Origin: Patiria miniata
Lineage: Eukaryota > Echinodermata > Asteroidea > Valvatida > Asterinidae
Direction: 5' to 3'
Length of the DNA: 64,000 nucleotides
Assembly (NCBI RefSeq): GCF_015706575.1
Contig: NW_024037051.1
Location: 17,751,153-17,815,152, forward strand
A program made the position numbers and the translations under genes. Under the pieces are notes generated by a model. That model did not search any database and was not told the DNA's origin. It saw only the letters and a list, made by a program, of their open reading frames with translations. Of the stretch, positions 15,001-28,830 are shown one piece after another. Position 1 is the first letter of the stretch, and each line of letters opens with the position of its first letter.

Positions 15001-18000
15001 CGAGACATAGAGAGGCGGTGTTGCATGGCGCTGACAGGCCTTGCTATGGCATGTACTGCACAAAACGCAACTAGCGGGTGTGAGTGACTACATCTTGCAT
15101 TTTCTCCACAATTCTTGGGTCTGAAGACTTGCTTGTTTTGGCAGGTTGTAGAGCTATTCAGCAGCTTCCGAACAACGTCGAGTTTGTCTAGAATTTCCTA
15201 TGTTAAGGTAGTTTTTGATCGAGACATAGAGAGGCGGTGTTGCATGGCGCTGACAGGCCTTGCTATGGCATGTACTGCACAAAACGCAACTAGCGGGTGT
15301 GAGTGACTACATCTTGCATTTTCTCCACAATTCTTGGGTCTGAAGACTTGCTTGTTTTGGCAGGTTGTAGAGCTATTCAGCAGCTTCCGAACAACGTCGA
15401 GTTTGTCTAGAATTTCCTATGTTAAGGTAGTTTTTGATCGAGACATAGAGAGGCGGTGTTGCATGGCGCTGACAGGCCTTGCTATGGCATGTACTGCACA
15501 AAACGCAACTAGCGGGTGTGAGTGACTACATCTTGCATTTTCTCCACAATTCTTGGGTCTGAAGACTTGCTTGTTTTGGCAGGTTGTAGAGCTATTCAGC
15601 AGCTTCCGAACAACGTCGAGTTTGTCTAGAATTTCCTATGTTAAGGTAGTTTTTGATCGAGACATAGAGAGGCGGTGTTGCATGGCGCTGACAGGCCTTG
15701 CTATGGCATGTACTGCACAAAACGCAACTAGCGGGTGTGAGTGACTACATCTTGCATTTTCTCCACAATTCTTGGGTCTGAAGACTTGCTTGTTTTGGCA
15801 GGTTGTAGAGCTATTCAGCAGCTTCCGAACAACGTCGAGTTTGTCTAGAATTTCCTATGTTAAGGTAGTTTTTGATCGAGACATAGAGAGGCGGTGTTGC
15901 ATGGCGCTGACAGGCCTTGCTATGGCATGTACTGCACAAAACGCAACTAGCGGGTGTGAGTGACTACATCTTGCATTTTCTCCACAATTCTTGGGTCTGA
16001 AGACTTGCTTGTTTTGGCAGGTTGTAGAGCTATTCAGCAGCTTCCGAACAACGTCGAGTTTGTCTAGAATTTCCTATGTTAAGGTAGTTTTTGATCGAGA
16101 CATAGAGAGGCGGTGTTGCATGGCGCTGACAGGCCTTGCTATGGCATGTACTGCACAAAACGCAACTAGCGGGTGTGAGTGACTACATCTTGCATTTTCT
16201 CCACAATTCTTGGGTCTGAAGACTTGCTTGTTTTGGCAGGTTGTAGAGCTATTCAGCAGCTTCCGAACAACGTCGAGTTTGTCTAGAATTTCCTATGTTA
16301 AGGTAGTTTTTGATCGAGACATAGAGAGGCGGTGTTGCATGGCGCTGACAGGCCTTGCTATGGCATGTACTGCACAAAACGCAACTAGCGGGTGTGAGTG
16401 ACTACATCTTGCATTTTCTCCACAATTCTTGGGTCTGAAGACTTGCTTGTTTTGGCAGGTTGTAGAGCTATTCAGCAGCTTCCGAACAACGTCGAGTTTG
16501 TCTAGAATTTCCTATGTTAAGGTAGTTTTTGATCGAGACATAGAGAGGCGGTGTTGCATGGCGCTGACAGGCCTTGCTATGGCATGTACTGCACAAAACG
16601 CAACTAGCGGGTGTGAGTGACTACATCTTGCATTTTCTCCACAATTCTTGGGTCTGAAGACTTGCTTGTTTTGGCAGGTTGTAGAGCTATTCAGCAGCTT
16701 CCGAACAACGTCGAGTTTGTCTAGAATTTCCTATGTTAAGGTAGTTTTTGATCGAGACATAGAGAGGCGGTGTTGCATGGCGCTGACAGGCCTTGCTATG
16801 GCATGTACTGCACAAAACGCAACTAGCGGGTGTGAGTGACTACATCTTGCATTTTCTCCACAATTCTTGGGTCTGAAGACTTGCTTGTTTTGGCAGGTTG
16901 TAGAGCTATTCAGCAGCTTCCGAACAACGTCGAGTTTGTCTAGAATTTCCTATGTTAAGGTAGTTTTTGATCGAGACATAGAGAGGCGGTGTTGCATGGC
17001 GCTGACAGGCCTTGCTATGGCATGTACTGCACAAAACGCAACTAGCGGGTGTGAGTGACTACATCTTGCATTTTCTCCACAATTCTTGGGTCTGAAGACT
17101 TGCTTGTTTTGGCAGGTTGTAGAGCTATTCAGCAGCTTCCGAACAACGTCGAGTTTGTCTAGAATTTCCTATGTTAAGGTAGTTTTTGATCGAGACATAG
17201 AGAGGCGGTGTTGCATGGCGCTGACAGGCCTTGCTATGGCATGTACTGCACAAAACGCAACTAGCGGGTGTGAGTGACTACATCTTGCATTTTCTCCACA
17301 ATTCTTGGGTCTGAAGACTTGCTTGTTTTGGCAGGTTGTAGAGCTATTCAGCAGCTTCCGAACAACGTCGAGTTTGTCTAGAATTTCCTATGTTAAGGTA
17401 GTTTTTGATCGAGACATAGAGAGGCGGTGTTGCATGGCGCTGACAGGCCTTGCTATGGCATGTACTGCACAAAACGCAACTAGCGGGTGTGAGTGACTAC
17501 ATCTTGCATTTTCTCCACAATTCTTGGGTCTGAAGACTTGCTTGTTTTGGCAGGTTGTAGAGCTATTCAGCAGCTTCCGAACAACGTCGAGTTTGTCTAG
17601 AATTTCCTATGTTAAGGTAGTTTTTGATCGAGACATAGAGAGGCGGTGTTGCATGGCGCTGACAGGCCTTGCTATGGCATGTACTGCACAAAACGCAACT
17701 AGCGGGTGTGAGTGACTACATCTTGCATTTTCTCCACAATTCTTGGGTCTGAAGACTTGCTTGTTTTGGCAGGTTGTAGAGCTATTCAGCAGCTTCCGAA
17801 CAACGTCGAGTTTGTCTAGAATTTCCTATGTTAAGGTAGTTTTTGATCGAGACATAGAGAGGCGGTGTTGCATGGCGCTGACAGGCCTTGCTATGGCATG
17901 TACTGCACAAAACGCAACTAGCGGGTGTGAGTGACTACATCTTGCATTTTCTCCACAATTCTTGGGTCTGAAGACTTGCTTGTTTTGGCAGGTTGTAGAG

Positions 18001-21000
18001 CTATTCAGCAGCTTCCGAACAACGTCGAGTTTGTCTAGAATTTCCTATGTTAAGGTAGTTTTTGATCGAGACATAGAGAGGCGGTGTTGCATGGCGCTGA
18101 CAGGCCTTGCTATGGCATGTACTGCACAAAACGCAACTAGCGGGTGTGAGTGACTACATCTTGCATTTTCTCCACAATTCTTGGGTCTGAAGACTTGCTT
18201 GTTTTGGCAGGTTGTAGAGCTATTCAGCAGCTTCCGAACAACGTCGAGTTTGTCTAGAATTTCCTATGTTAAGGTAGTTTTTGATCGAGACATAGAGAGG
18301 CGGTGTTGCATGGCGCTGACAGGCCTTGCTATGGCATGTACTGCACAAAACGCAACTAGCGGGTGTGAGTGACTACATCTTGCATTTTCTCCACAATTCT
18401 TGGGTCTGAAGACTTGCTTGTTTTGGCAGGTTGTAGAGCTATTCAGCAGCTTCCGAACAACGTCGAGTTTGTCTAGAATTTCCTATGTTAAGGTAGTTTT
18501 TGATCGAGACATAGAGAGGCGGTGTTGCATGGCGCTGACAGGCCTTGCTATGGCATGTACTGCACAAAACGCAACTAGCGGGTGTGAGTGACTACATCTT
18601 GCATTTTCTCCACAATTCTTGGGTCTGAAGACTTGCTTGTTTTGGCAGGTTGTAGAGCTATTCAGCAGCTTCCGAACAACGTCGAGTTTGTCTAGAATTT
18701 CCTATGTTAAGGTAGTTTTTGATCGAGACATAGAGAGGCGGTGTTGCATGGCGCTGACAGGCCTTGCTATGGCATGTACTGCACAAAACGCAACTAGCGG
18801 GTGTGAGTGACTACATCTTGCATTTTCTCCACAATTCTTGGGTCTGAAGACTTGCTTGTTTTGGCAGGTTGTAGAGCTATTCAGCAGCTTCCGAACAACG
18901 TCGAGTTTGTCTAGAATTTCCTATGTTAAGGTAGTTTTTGATCGAGACATAGAGAGGCGGTGTTGCATGGCGCTGACAGGCCTTGCTATGGCATGTACTG
19001 CACAAAACGCAACTAGCGGGTGTGAGTGACTACATCTTGCATTTTCTCCACAATTCTTGGGTCTGAAGACTTGCTTGTTTTGGCAGGTTGTAGAGCTATT
19101 CAGCAGCTTCCGAACAACGTCGAGTTTGTCTAGAATTTCCTATGTTAAGGTAGTTTTTGATCGAGACATAGAGAGGCGGTGTTGCATGGCGCTGACAGGC
19201 CTTGCTATGGCATGTACTGCACAAAACGCAACTAGCGGGTGTGAGTGACTACATCTTGCATTTTCTCCACAATTCTTGGGTCTGAAGACTTGCTTGTTTT
19301 GGCAGGTTGTAGAGCTATTCAGCAGCTTCCGAACAACGTCGAGTTTGTCTAGAATTTCCTATGTTAAGGTAGTTTTTGATCGAGACATAGAGAGGCGGTG
19401 TTGCATGGCGCTGACAGGCCTTGCTATGGCATGTACTGCACAAAACGCAACTAGCGGGTGTGAGTGACTACATCTTGCATTTTCTCCACAATTCTTGGGT
19501 CTGAAGACTTGCTTGTTTTGGCAGGTTGTAGAGCTATTCAGCAGCTTCCGAACAACGTCGAGTTTGTCTAGAATTTCCTATGTTAAGGTAGTTTTTGATC
19601 GAGACATAGAGAGGCGGTGTTGCATGGCGCTGACAGGCCTTGCTATGGCATGTACTGCACAAAACGCAACTAGCGGGTGTGAGTGACTACATCTTGCATT
19701 TTCTCCACAATTCTTGGGTCTGAAGACTTGCTTGTTTTGGCAGGTTGTAGAGCTATTCAGCAGCTTCCGAACAACGTCGAGTTTGTCTAGAATTTCCTAT
19801 GTTAAGGTAGTTTTTGATCGAGACATAGAGAGGCGGTGTTGCATGGCGCTGACAGGCCTTGCTATGGCATGTACTGCACAAAACGCAACTAGCGGGTGTG
19901 AGTGACTACATCTTGCATTTTCTCCACAATTCTTGGGTCTGAAGACTTGCTTGTTTTGGCAGGTTGTAGAGCTATTCAGCAGCTTCCGAACAACGTCGAG
20001 TTTGTCTAGAATTTCCTATGTTAAGGTAGTTTTTGATCGAGACATAGAGAGGCGGTGTTGCATGGCGCTGACAGGCCTTGCTATGGCATGTACTGCACAA
20101 AACGCAACTAGCGGGTGTGAGTGACTACATCTTGCATTTTCTCCACAATTCTTGGGTCTGAAGACTTGCTTGTTTTGGCAGGTTGTAGAGCTATTCAGCA
20201 GCTTCCGAACAACGTCGAGTTTGTCTAGAATTTCCTATGTTAAGGTAGTTTTTGATCGAGACATAGAGAGGCGGTGTTGCATGGCGCTGACAGGCCTTGC
20301 TATGGCATGTACTGCACAAAACGCAACTAGCGGGTGTGAGTGACTACATCTTGCATTTTCTCCACAATTCTTGGGTCTGAAGACTTGCTTGTTTTGGCAG
20401 GTTGTAGAGCTATTCAGCAGCTTCCGAACAACGTCGAGTTTGTCTAGAATTTCCTATGTTAAGGTAGTTTTTGATCGAGACATAGAGAGGCGGTGTTGCA
20501 TGGCGCTGACAGGCCTTGCTATGGCATGTACTGCACAAAACGCAACTAGCGGGTGTGAGTGACTACATCTTGCATTTTCTCCACAATTCTTGGGTCTGAA
20601 GACTTGCTTGTTTTGGCAGGTTGTAGAGCTATTCAGCAGCTTCCGAACAACGTCGAGTTTGTCTAGAATTTCCTATGTTAAGGTAGTTTTTGATCGAGAC
20701 ATAGAGAGGCGGTGTTGCATGGCGCTGACAGGCCTTGCTATGGCATGTACTGCACAAAACGCAACTAGCGGGTGTGAGTGACTACATCTTGCATTTTCTC
20801 CACAATTCTTGGGTCTGAAGACTTGCTTGTTTTGGCAGGTTGTAGAGCTATTCAGCAGCTTCCGAACAACGTCGAGTTTGTCTAGAATTTCCTATGTTAA
20901 GGTAGTTTTTGATCGAGACATAGAGAGGCGGTGTTGCATGGCGCTGACAGGCCTTGCTATGGCATGTACTGCACAAAACGCAACTAGCGGGTGTGAGTGA

Positions 21001-24000
21001 CTACATCTTGCATTTTCTCCACAATTCTTGGGTCTGAAGACTTGCTTGTTTTGGCAGGTTGTAGAGCTATTCAGCAGCTTCCGAACAACGTCGAGTTTGT
21101 CTAGAATTTCCTATGTTAAGGTAGTTTTTGATCGAGACATAGAGAGGCGGTGTTGCATGGCGCTGACAGGCCTTGCTATGGCATGTACTGCACAAAACGC
21201 AACTAGCGGGTGTGAGTGACTACATCTTGCATTTTCTCCACAATTCTTGGGTCTGAAGACTTGCTTGTTTTGGCAGGTTGTAGAGCTATTCAGCAGCTTC
21301 CGAACAACGTCGAGTTTGTCTAGAATTTCCTATGTTAAGGTAGTTTTTGATCGAGACATAGAGAGGCGGTGTTGCATGGCGCTGACAGGCCTTGCTATGG
21401 CATGTACTGCACAAAACGCAACTAGCGGGTGTGAGTGACTACATCTTGCATTTTCTCCACAATTCTTGGGTCTGAAGACTTGCTTGTTTTGGCAGGTTGT
21501 AGAGCTATTCAGCAGCTTCCGAACAACGTCGAGTTTGTCTAGAATTTCCTATGTTAAGGTAGTTTTTGATCGAGACATAGAGAGGCGGTGTTGCATGGCG
21601 CTGACAGGCCTTGCTATGGCATGTACTGCACAAAACGCAACTAGCGGGTGTGAGTGACTACATCTTGCATTTTCTCCACAATTCTTGGGTCTGAAGACTT
21701 GCTTGTTTTGGCAGGTTGTAGAGCTATTCAGCAGCTTCCGAACAACGTCGAGTTTGTCTAGAATTTCCTATGTTAAGGTAGTTTTTGATCGAGACATAGA
21801 GAGGCGGTGTTGCATGGCGCTGACAGGCCTTGCTATGGCATGTACTGCACAAAACGCAACTAGCGGGTGTGAGTGACTACATCTTGCATTTTCTCCACAA
21901 TTCTTGGGTCTGAAGACTTGCTTGTTTTGGCAGGTTGTAGAGCTATTCAGCAGCTTCCGAACAACGTCGAGTTTGTCTAGAATTTCCTATGTTAAGGTAG
22001 TTTTTGATCGAGACATAGAGAGGCGGTGTTGCATGGCGCTGACAGGCCTTGCTATGGCATGTACTGCACAAAACGCAACTAGCGGGTGTGAGTGACTACA
22101 TCTTGCATTTTCTCCACAATTCTTGGGTCTGAAGACTTGCTTGTTTTGGCAGGTTGTAGAGCTATTCAGCAGCTTCCGAACAACGTCGAGTTTGTCTAGA
22201 ATTTCCTATGTTAAGGTAGTTTTTGATCGAGACATAGAGAGGCGGTGTTGCATGGCGCTGACAGGCCTTGCTATGGCATGTACTGCACAAAACGCAACTA
22301 GCGGGTGTGAGTGACTACATCTTGCATTTTCTCCACAATTCTTGGGTCTGAAGACTTGCTTGTTTTGGCAGGTTGTAGAGCTATTCAGCAGCTTCCGAAC
22401 AACGTCGAGTTTGTCTAGAATTTCCTATGTTAAGGTAGTTTTTGATCGAGACATAGAGAGGCGGTGTTGCATGGCGCTGACAGGCCTTGCTATGGCATGT
22501 ACTGCACAAAACGCAACTAGCGGGTGTGAGTGACTACATCTTGCATTTTCTCCACAATTCTTGGGTCTGAAGACTTGCTTGTTTTGGCAGGTTGTAGAGC
22601 TATTCAGCAGCTTCCGAACAACGTCGAGTTTGTCTAGAATTTCCTATGTTAAGGTAGTTTTTGATCGAGACATAGAGAGGCGGTGTTGCATGGCGCTGAC
22701 AGGCCTTGCTATGGCATGTACTGCACAAAACGCAACTAGCGGGTGTGAGTGACTACATCTTGCATTTTCTCCACAATTCTTGGGTCTGAAGACTTGCTTG
22801 TTTTGGCAGGTTGTAGAGCTATTCAGCAGCTTCCGAACAACGTCGAGTTTGTCTAGAATTTCCTATGTTAAGGTAGTTTTTGATCGAGACATAGAGAGGC
22901 GGTGTTGCATGGCGCTGACAGGCCTTGCTATGGCATGTACTGCACAAAACGCAACTAGCGGGTGTGAGTGACTACATCTTGCATTTTCTCCACAATTCTT
23001 GGGTCTGAAGACTTGCTTGTTTTGGCAGGTTGTAGAGCTATTCAGCAGCTTCCGAACAACGTCGAGTTTGTCTAGAATTTCCTATGTTAAGGTAGTTTTT
23101 GATCGAGACATAGAGAGGCGGTGTTGCATGGCGCTGACAGGCCTTGCTATGGCATGTACTGCACAAAACGCAACTAGCGGGTGTGAGTGACTACATCTTG
23201 CATTTTCTCCACAATTCTTGGGTCTGAAGACTTGCTTGTTTTGGCAGGTTGTAGAGCTATTCAGCAGCTTCCGAACAACGTCGAGTTTGTCTAGAATTTC
23301 CTATGTTAAGGTAGTTTTTGATCGAGACATAGAGAGGCGGTGTTGCATGGCGCTGACAGGCCTTGCTATGGCATGTACTGCACAAAACGCAACTAGCGGG
23401 TGTGAGTGACTACATCTTGCATTTTCTCCACAATTCTTGGGTCTGAAGACTTGCTTGTTTTGGCAGGTTGTAGAGCTATTCAGCAGCTTCCGAACAACGT
23501 CGAGTTTGTCTAGAATTTCCTATGTTAAGGTAGTTTTTGATCGAGACATAGAGAGGCGGTGTTGCATGGCGCTGACAGGCCTTGCTATGGCATGTACTGC
23601 ACAAAACGCAACTAGCGGGTGTGAGTGACTACATCTTGCATTTTCTCCACAATTCTTGGGTCTGAAGACTTGCTTGTTTTGGCAGGTTGTAGAGCTATTC
23701 AGCAGCTTCCGAACAACGTCGAGTTTGTCTAGAATTTCCTATGTTAAGGTAGTTTTTGATCGAGACATAGAGAGGCGGTGTTGCATGGCGCTGACAGGCC
23801 TTGCTATGGCATGTACTGCACAAAACGCAACTAGCGGGTGTGAGTGACTACATCTTGCATTTTCTCCACAATTCTTGGGTCTGAAGACTTGCTTGTTTTG
23901 GCAGGTTGTAGAGCTATTCAGCAGCTTCCGAACAACGTCGAGTTTGTCTAGAATTTCCTATGTTAAGGTAGTTTTTGATCGAGACATAGAGAGGCGGTGT

Positions 24001-27000
24001 TGCATGGCGCTGACAGGCCTTGCTATGGCATGTACTGCACAAAACGCAACTAGCGGGTGTGAGTGACTACATCTTGCATTTTCTCCACAATTCTTGGGTC
24101 TGAAGACTTGCTTGTTTTGGCAGGTTGTAGAGCTATTCAGCAGCTTCCGAACAACGTCGAGTTTGTCTAGAATTTCCTATGTTAAGGTAGTTTTTGATCG
24201 AGACATAGAGAGGCGGTGTTGCATGGCGCTGACAGGCCTTGCTATGGCATGTACTGCACAAAACGCAACTAGCGGGTGTGAGTGACTACATCTTGCATTT
24301 TCTCCACAATTCTTGGGTCTGAAGACTTGCTTGTTTTGGCAGGTTGTAGAGCTATTCAGCAGCTTCCGAACAACGTCGAGTTTGTCTAGAATTTCCTATG
24401 TTAAGGTAGTTTTTGATCGAGACATAGAGAGGCGGTGTTGCATGGCGCTGACAGGCCTTGCTATGGCATGTACTGCACAAAACGCAACTAGCGGGTGTGA
24501 GTGACTACATCTTGCATTTTCTCCACAATTCTTGGGTCTGAAGACTTGCTTGTTTTGGCAGGTTGTAGAGCTATTCAGCAGCTTCCGAACAACGTCGAGT
24601 TTGTCTAGAATTTCCTATGTTAAGGTAGTTTTTGATCGAGACATAGAGAGGCGGTGTTGCATGGCGCTGACAGGCCTTGCTATGGCATGTACTGCACAAA
24701 ACGCAACTAGCGGGTGTGAGTGACTACATCTTGCATTTTCTCCACAATTCTTGGGTCTGAAGACTTGCTTGTTTTGGCAGGTTGTAGAGCTATTCAGCAG
24801 CTTCCGAACAACGTCGAGTTTGTCTAGAATTTCCTATGTTAAGGTAGTTTTTGATCGAGACATAGAGAGGCGGTGTTGCATGGCGCTGACAGGCCTTGCT
24901 ATGGCATGTACTGCACAAAACGCAACTAGCGGGTGTGAGTGACTACATCTTGCATTTTCTCCACAATTCTTGGGTCTGAAGACTTGCTTGTTTTGGCAGG
25001 TTGTAGAGCTATTCAGCAGCTTCCGAACAACGTCGAGTTTGTCTAGAATTTCCTATGTTAAGGTAGTTTTTGATCGAGACATAGAGAGGCGGTGTTGCAT
25101 GGCGCTGACAGGCCTTGCTATGGCATGTACTGCACAAAACGCAACTAGCGGGTGTGAGTGACTACATCTTGCATTTTCTCCACAATTCTTGGGTCTGAAG
25201 ACTTGCTTGTTTTGGCAGGTTGTAGAGCTATTCAGCAGCTTCCGAACAACGTCGAGTTTGTCTAGAATTTCCTATGTTAAGGTAGTTTTTGATCGAGACA
25301 TAGAGAGGCGGTGTTGCATGGCGCTGACAGGCCTTGCTATGGCATGTACTGCACAAAACGCAACTAGCGGGTGTGAGTGACTACATCTTGCATTTTCTCC
25401 ACAATTCTTGGGTCTGAAGACTTGCTTGTTTTGGCAGGTTGTAGAGCTATTCAGCAGCTTCCGAACAACGTCGAGTTTGTCTAGAATTTCCTATGTTAAG
25501 GTAGTTTTTGATCGAGACATAGAGAGGCGGTGTTGCATGGCGCTGACAGGCCTTGCTATGGCATGTACTGCACAAAACGCAACTAGCGGGTGTGAGTGAC
25601 TACATCTTGCATTTTCTCCACAATTCTTGGGTCTGAAGACTTGCTTGTTTTGGCAGGTTGTAGAGCTATTCAGCAGCTTCCGAACAACGTCGAGTTTGTC
25701 TAGAATTTCCTATGTTAAGGTAGTTTTTGATCGAGACATAGAGAGGCGGTGTTGCATGGCGCTGACAGGCCTTGCTATGGCATGTACTGCACAAAACGCA
25801 ACTAGCGGGTGTGAGTGACTACATCTTGCATTTTCTCCACAATTCTTGGGTCTGAAGACTTGCTTGTTTTGGCAGGTTGTAGAGCTATTCAGCAGCTTCC
25901 GAACAACGTCGAGTTTGTCTAGAATTTCCTATGTTAAGGTAGTTTTTGATCGAGACATAGAGAGGCGGTGTTGCATGGCGCTGACAGGCCTTGCTATGGC
26001 ATGTACTGCACAAAACGCAACTAGCGGGTGTGAGTGACTACATCTTGCATTTTCTCCACAATTCTTGGGTCTGAAGACTTGCTTGTTTTGGCAGGTTGTA
26101 GAGCTATTCAGCAGCTTCCGAACAACGTCGAGTTTGTCTAGAATTTCCTATGTTAAGGTAGTTTTTGATCGAGACATAGAGAGGCGGTGTTGCATGGCGC
26201 TGACAGGCCTTGCTATGGCATGTACTGCACAAAACGCAACTAGCGGGTGTGAGTGACTACATCTTGCATTTTCTCCACAATTCTTGGGTCTGAAGACTTG
26301 CTTGTTTTGGCAGGTTGTAGAGCTATTCAGCAGCTTCCGAACAACGTCGAGTTTGTCTAGAATTTCCTATGTTAAGGTAGTTTTTGATCGAGACATAGAG
26401 AGGCGGTGTTGCATGGCGCTGACAGGCCTTGCTATGGCATGTACTGCACAAAACGCAACTAGCGGGTGTGAGTGACTACATCTTGCATTTTCTCCACAAT
26501 TCTTGGGTCTGAAGACTTGCTTGTTTTGGCAGGTTGTAGAGCTATTCAGCAGCTTCCGAACAACGTCGAGTTTGTCTAGAATTTCCTATGTTAAGGTAGT
26601 TTTTGATCGAGACATAGAGAGGCGGTGTTGCATGGCGCTGACAGGCCTTGCTATGGCATGTACTGCACAAAACGCAACTAGCGGGTGTGAGTGACTACAT
26701 CTTGCATTTTCTCCACAATTCTTGGGTCTGAAGACTTGCTTGTTTTGGCAGGTTGTAGAGCTATTCAGCAGCTTCCGAACAACGTCGAGTTTGTCTAGAA
26801 TTTCCTATGTTAAGGTAGTTTTTGATCGAGACATAGAGAGGCGGTGTTGCATGGCGCTGACAGGCCTTGCTATGGCATGTACTGCACAAAACGCAACTAG
26901 CGGGTGTGAGTGACTACATCTTGCATTTTCTCCACAATTCTTGGGTCTGAAGACTTGCTTGTTTTGGCAGGTTGTAGAGCTATTCAGCAGCTTCCGAACA

Positions 27001-28830
27001 ACGTCGAGTTTGTCTAGAATTTCCTATGTTAAGGTAGTTTTTGATCGAGACATAGAGAGGCGGTGTTGCATGGCGCTGACAGGCCTTGCTATGGCATGTA
27101 CTGCACAAAACGCAACTAGCGGGTGTGAGTGACTACATCTTGCATTTTCTCCACAATTCTTGGGTCTGAAGACTTGCTTGTTTTGGCAGGTTGTAGAGCT
27201 ATTCAGCAGCTTCCGAACAACGTCGAGTTTGTCTAGAATTTCCTATGTTAAGGTAGTTTTTGATCGAGACATAGAGAGGCGGTGTTGCATGGCGCTGACA
27301 GGCCTTGCTATGGCATGTACTGCACAAAACGCAACTAGCGGGTGTGAGTGACTACATCTTGCATTTTCTCCACAATTCTTGGGTCTGAAGACTTGCTTGT
27401 TTTGGCAGGTTGTAGAGCTATTCAGCAGCTTCCGAACAACGTCGAGTTTGTCTAGAATTTCCTATGTTAAGGTAGTTTTTGATCGAGACATAGAGAGGCG
27501 GTGTTGCATGGCGCTGACAGGCCTTGCTATGGCATGTACTGCACAAAACGCAACTAGCGGGTGTGAGTGACTACATCTTGCATTTTCTCCACAATTCTTG
27601 GGTCTGAAGACTTGCTTGTTTTGGCAGGTTGTAGAGCTATTCAGCAGCTTCCGAACAACGTCGAGTTTGTCTAGAATTTCCTATGTTAAGGTAGTTTTTG
27701 ATCGAGACATAGAGAGGCGGTGTTGCATGGCGCTGACAGGCCTTGCTATGGCATGTACTGCACAAAACGCAACTAGCGGGTGTGAGTGACTACATCTTGC
27801 ATTTTCTCCACAATTCTTGGGTCTGAAGACTTGCTTGTTTTGGCAGGTTGTAGAGCTATTCAGCAGCTTCCGAACAACGTCGAGTTTGTCTAGAATTTCC
27901 TATGTTAAGGTAGTTTTTGATCGAGACATAGAGAGGCGGTGTTGCATGGCGCTGACAGGCCTTGCTATGGCATGTACTGCACAAAACGCAACTAGCGGGT
28001 GTGAGTGACTACATCTTGCATTTTCTCCACAATTCTTGGGTCTGAAGACTTGCTTGTTTTGGCAGGTTGTAGAGCTATTCAGCAGCTTCCGAACAACGTC
28101 GAGTTTGTCTAGAATTTCCTATGTTAAGGTAGTTTTTGATCGAGACATAGAGAGGCGGTGTTGCATGGCGCTGACAGGCCTTGCTATGGCATGTACTGCA
28201 CAAAACGCAACTAGCGGGTGTGAGTGACTACATCTTGCATTTTCTCCACAATTCTTGGGTCTGAAGACTTGCTTGTTTTGGCAGGTTGTAGAGCTATTCA
28301 GCAGCTTCCGAACAACGTCGAGTTTGTCTAGAATTTCCTATGTTAAGGTAGTTTTTGATCGAGACATAGAGAGGCGGTGTTGCATGGCGCTGACAGGCCT
28401 TGCTATGGCATGTACTGCACAAAACGCAACTAGCGGGTGTGAGTGACTACATCTTGCATTTTCTCCACAATTCTTGGGTCTGAAGACTTGCTTGTTTTGG
28501 CAGGTTGTAGAGCTATTCAGCAGCTTCCGAACAACGTCGAGTTTGTCTAGAATTTCCTATGTTAAGGTAGTTTTTGATCGAGACATAGAGAGGCGGTGTT
28601 GCATGGCGCTGACAGGCCTTGCTATGGCATGTACTGCACAAAACGCAACTAGCGGGTGTGAGTGACTACATCTTGCATTTTCTCCACAATTCTTGGGTCT
28701 GAAGACTTGCTTGTTTTGGCAGGTTGTAGAGCTATTCAGCAGCTTCCGAACAACGTCGAGTTTGTCTAGAATTTCCTATGTTAAGGTAGTTTTTGATCGA
28801 GACATAGAGAGGCGGTGTTGCATGGCGCTG
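1..28830 (+). repeat. Satellite array A, 219-bp monomer, 131.6 copies
   Basis: The unit begins TTCTTGGGTCTGAAGACT and ends TTTTCTCCACAA. It recurs head to tail every 219 bp from base 1 (131 complete units to 28689, then 141 bp of the next). I saw no substitution or indel between units; every copy gives the same translation at the same offset. The array continues beyond the left edge of the window. The right end is abrupt, inside a monomer after GCATGGCGCTG, where the fold-back element starts. A 219-bp period is in the range usual for nucleosome-scale satellites. The 63-codon frame in each unit has no ATG and closes in every unit, so I do not read it as a gene. The complete lack of variation means either very recent amplification or an assembly that copied one consensus unit. 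Confidence 0.98.

Noticed and set aside
4-28665. A repeated 63-codon plus-strand frame in every 219-bp unit
   Set aside because: It has no ATG start, closes in every unit, and 219 is divisible by three, so the same chance frame simply recurs.
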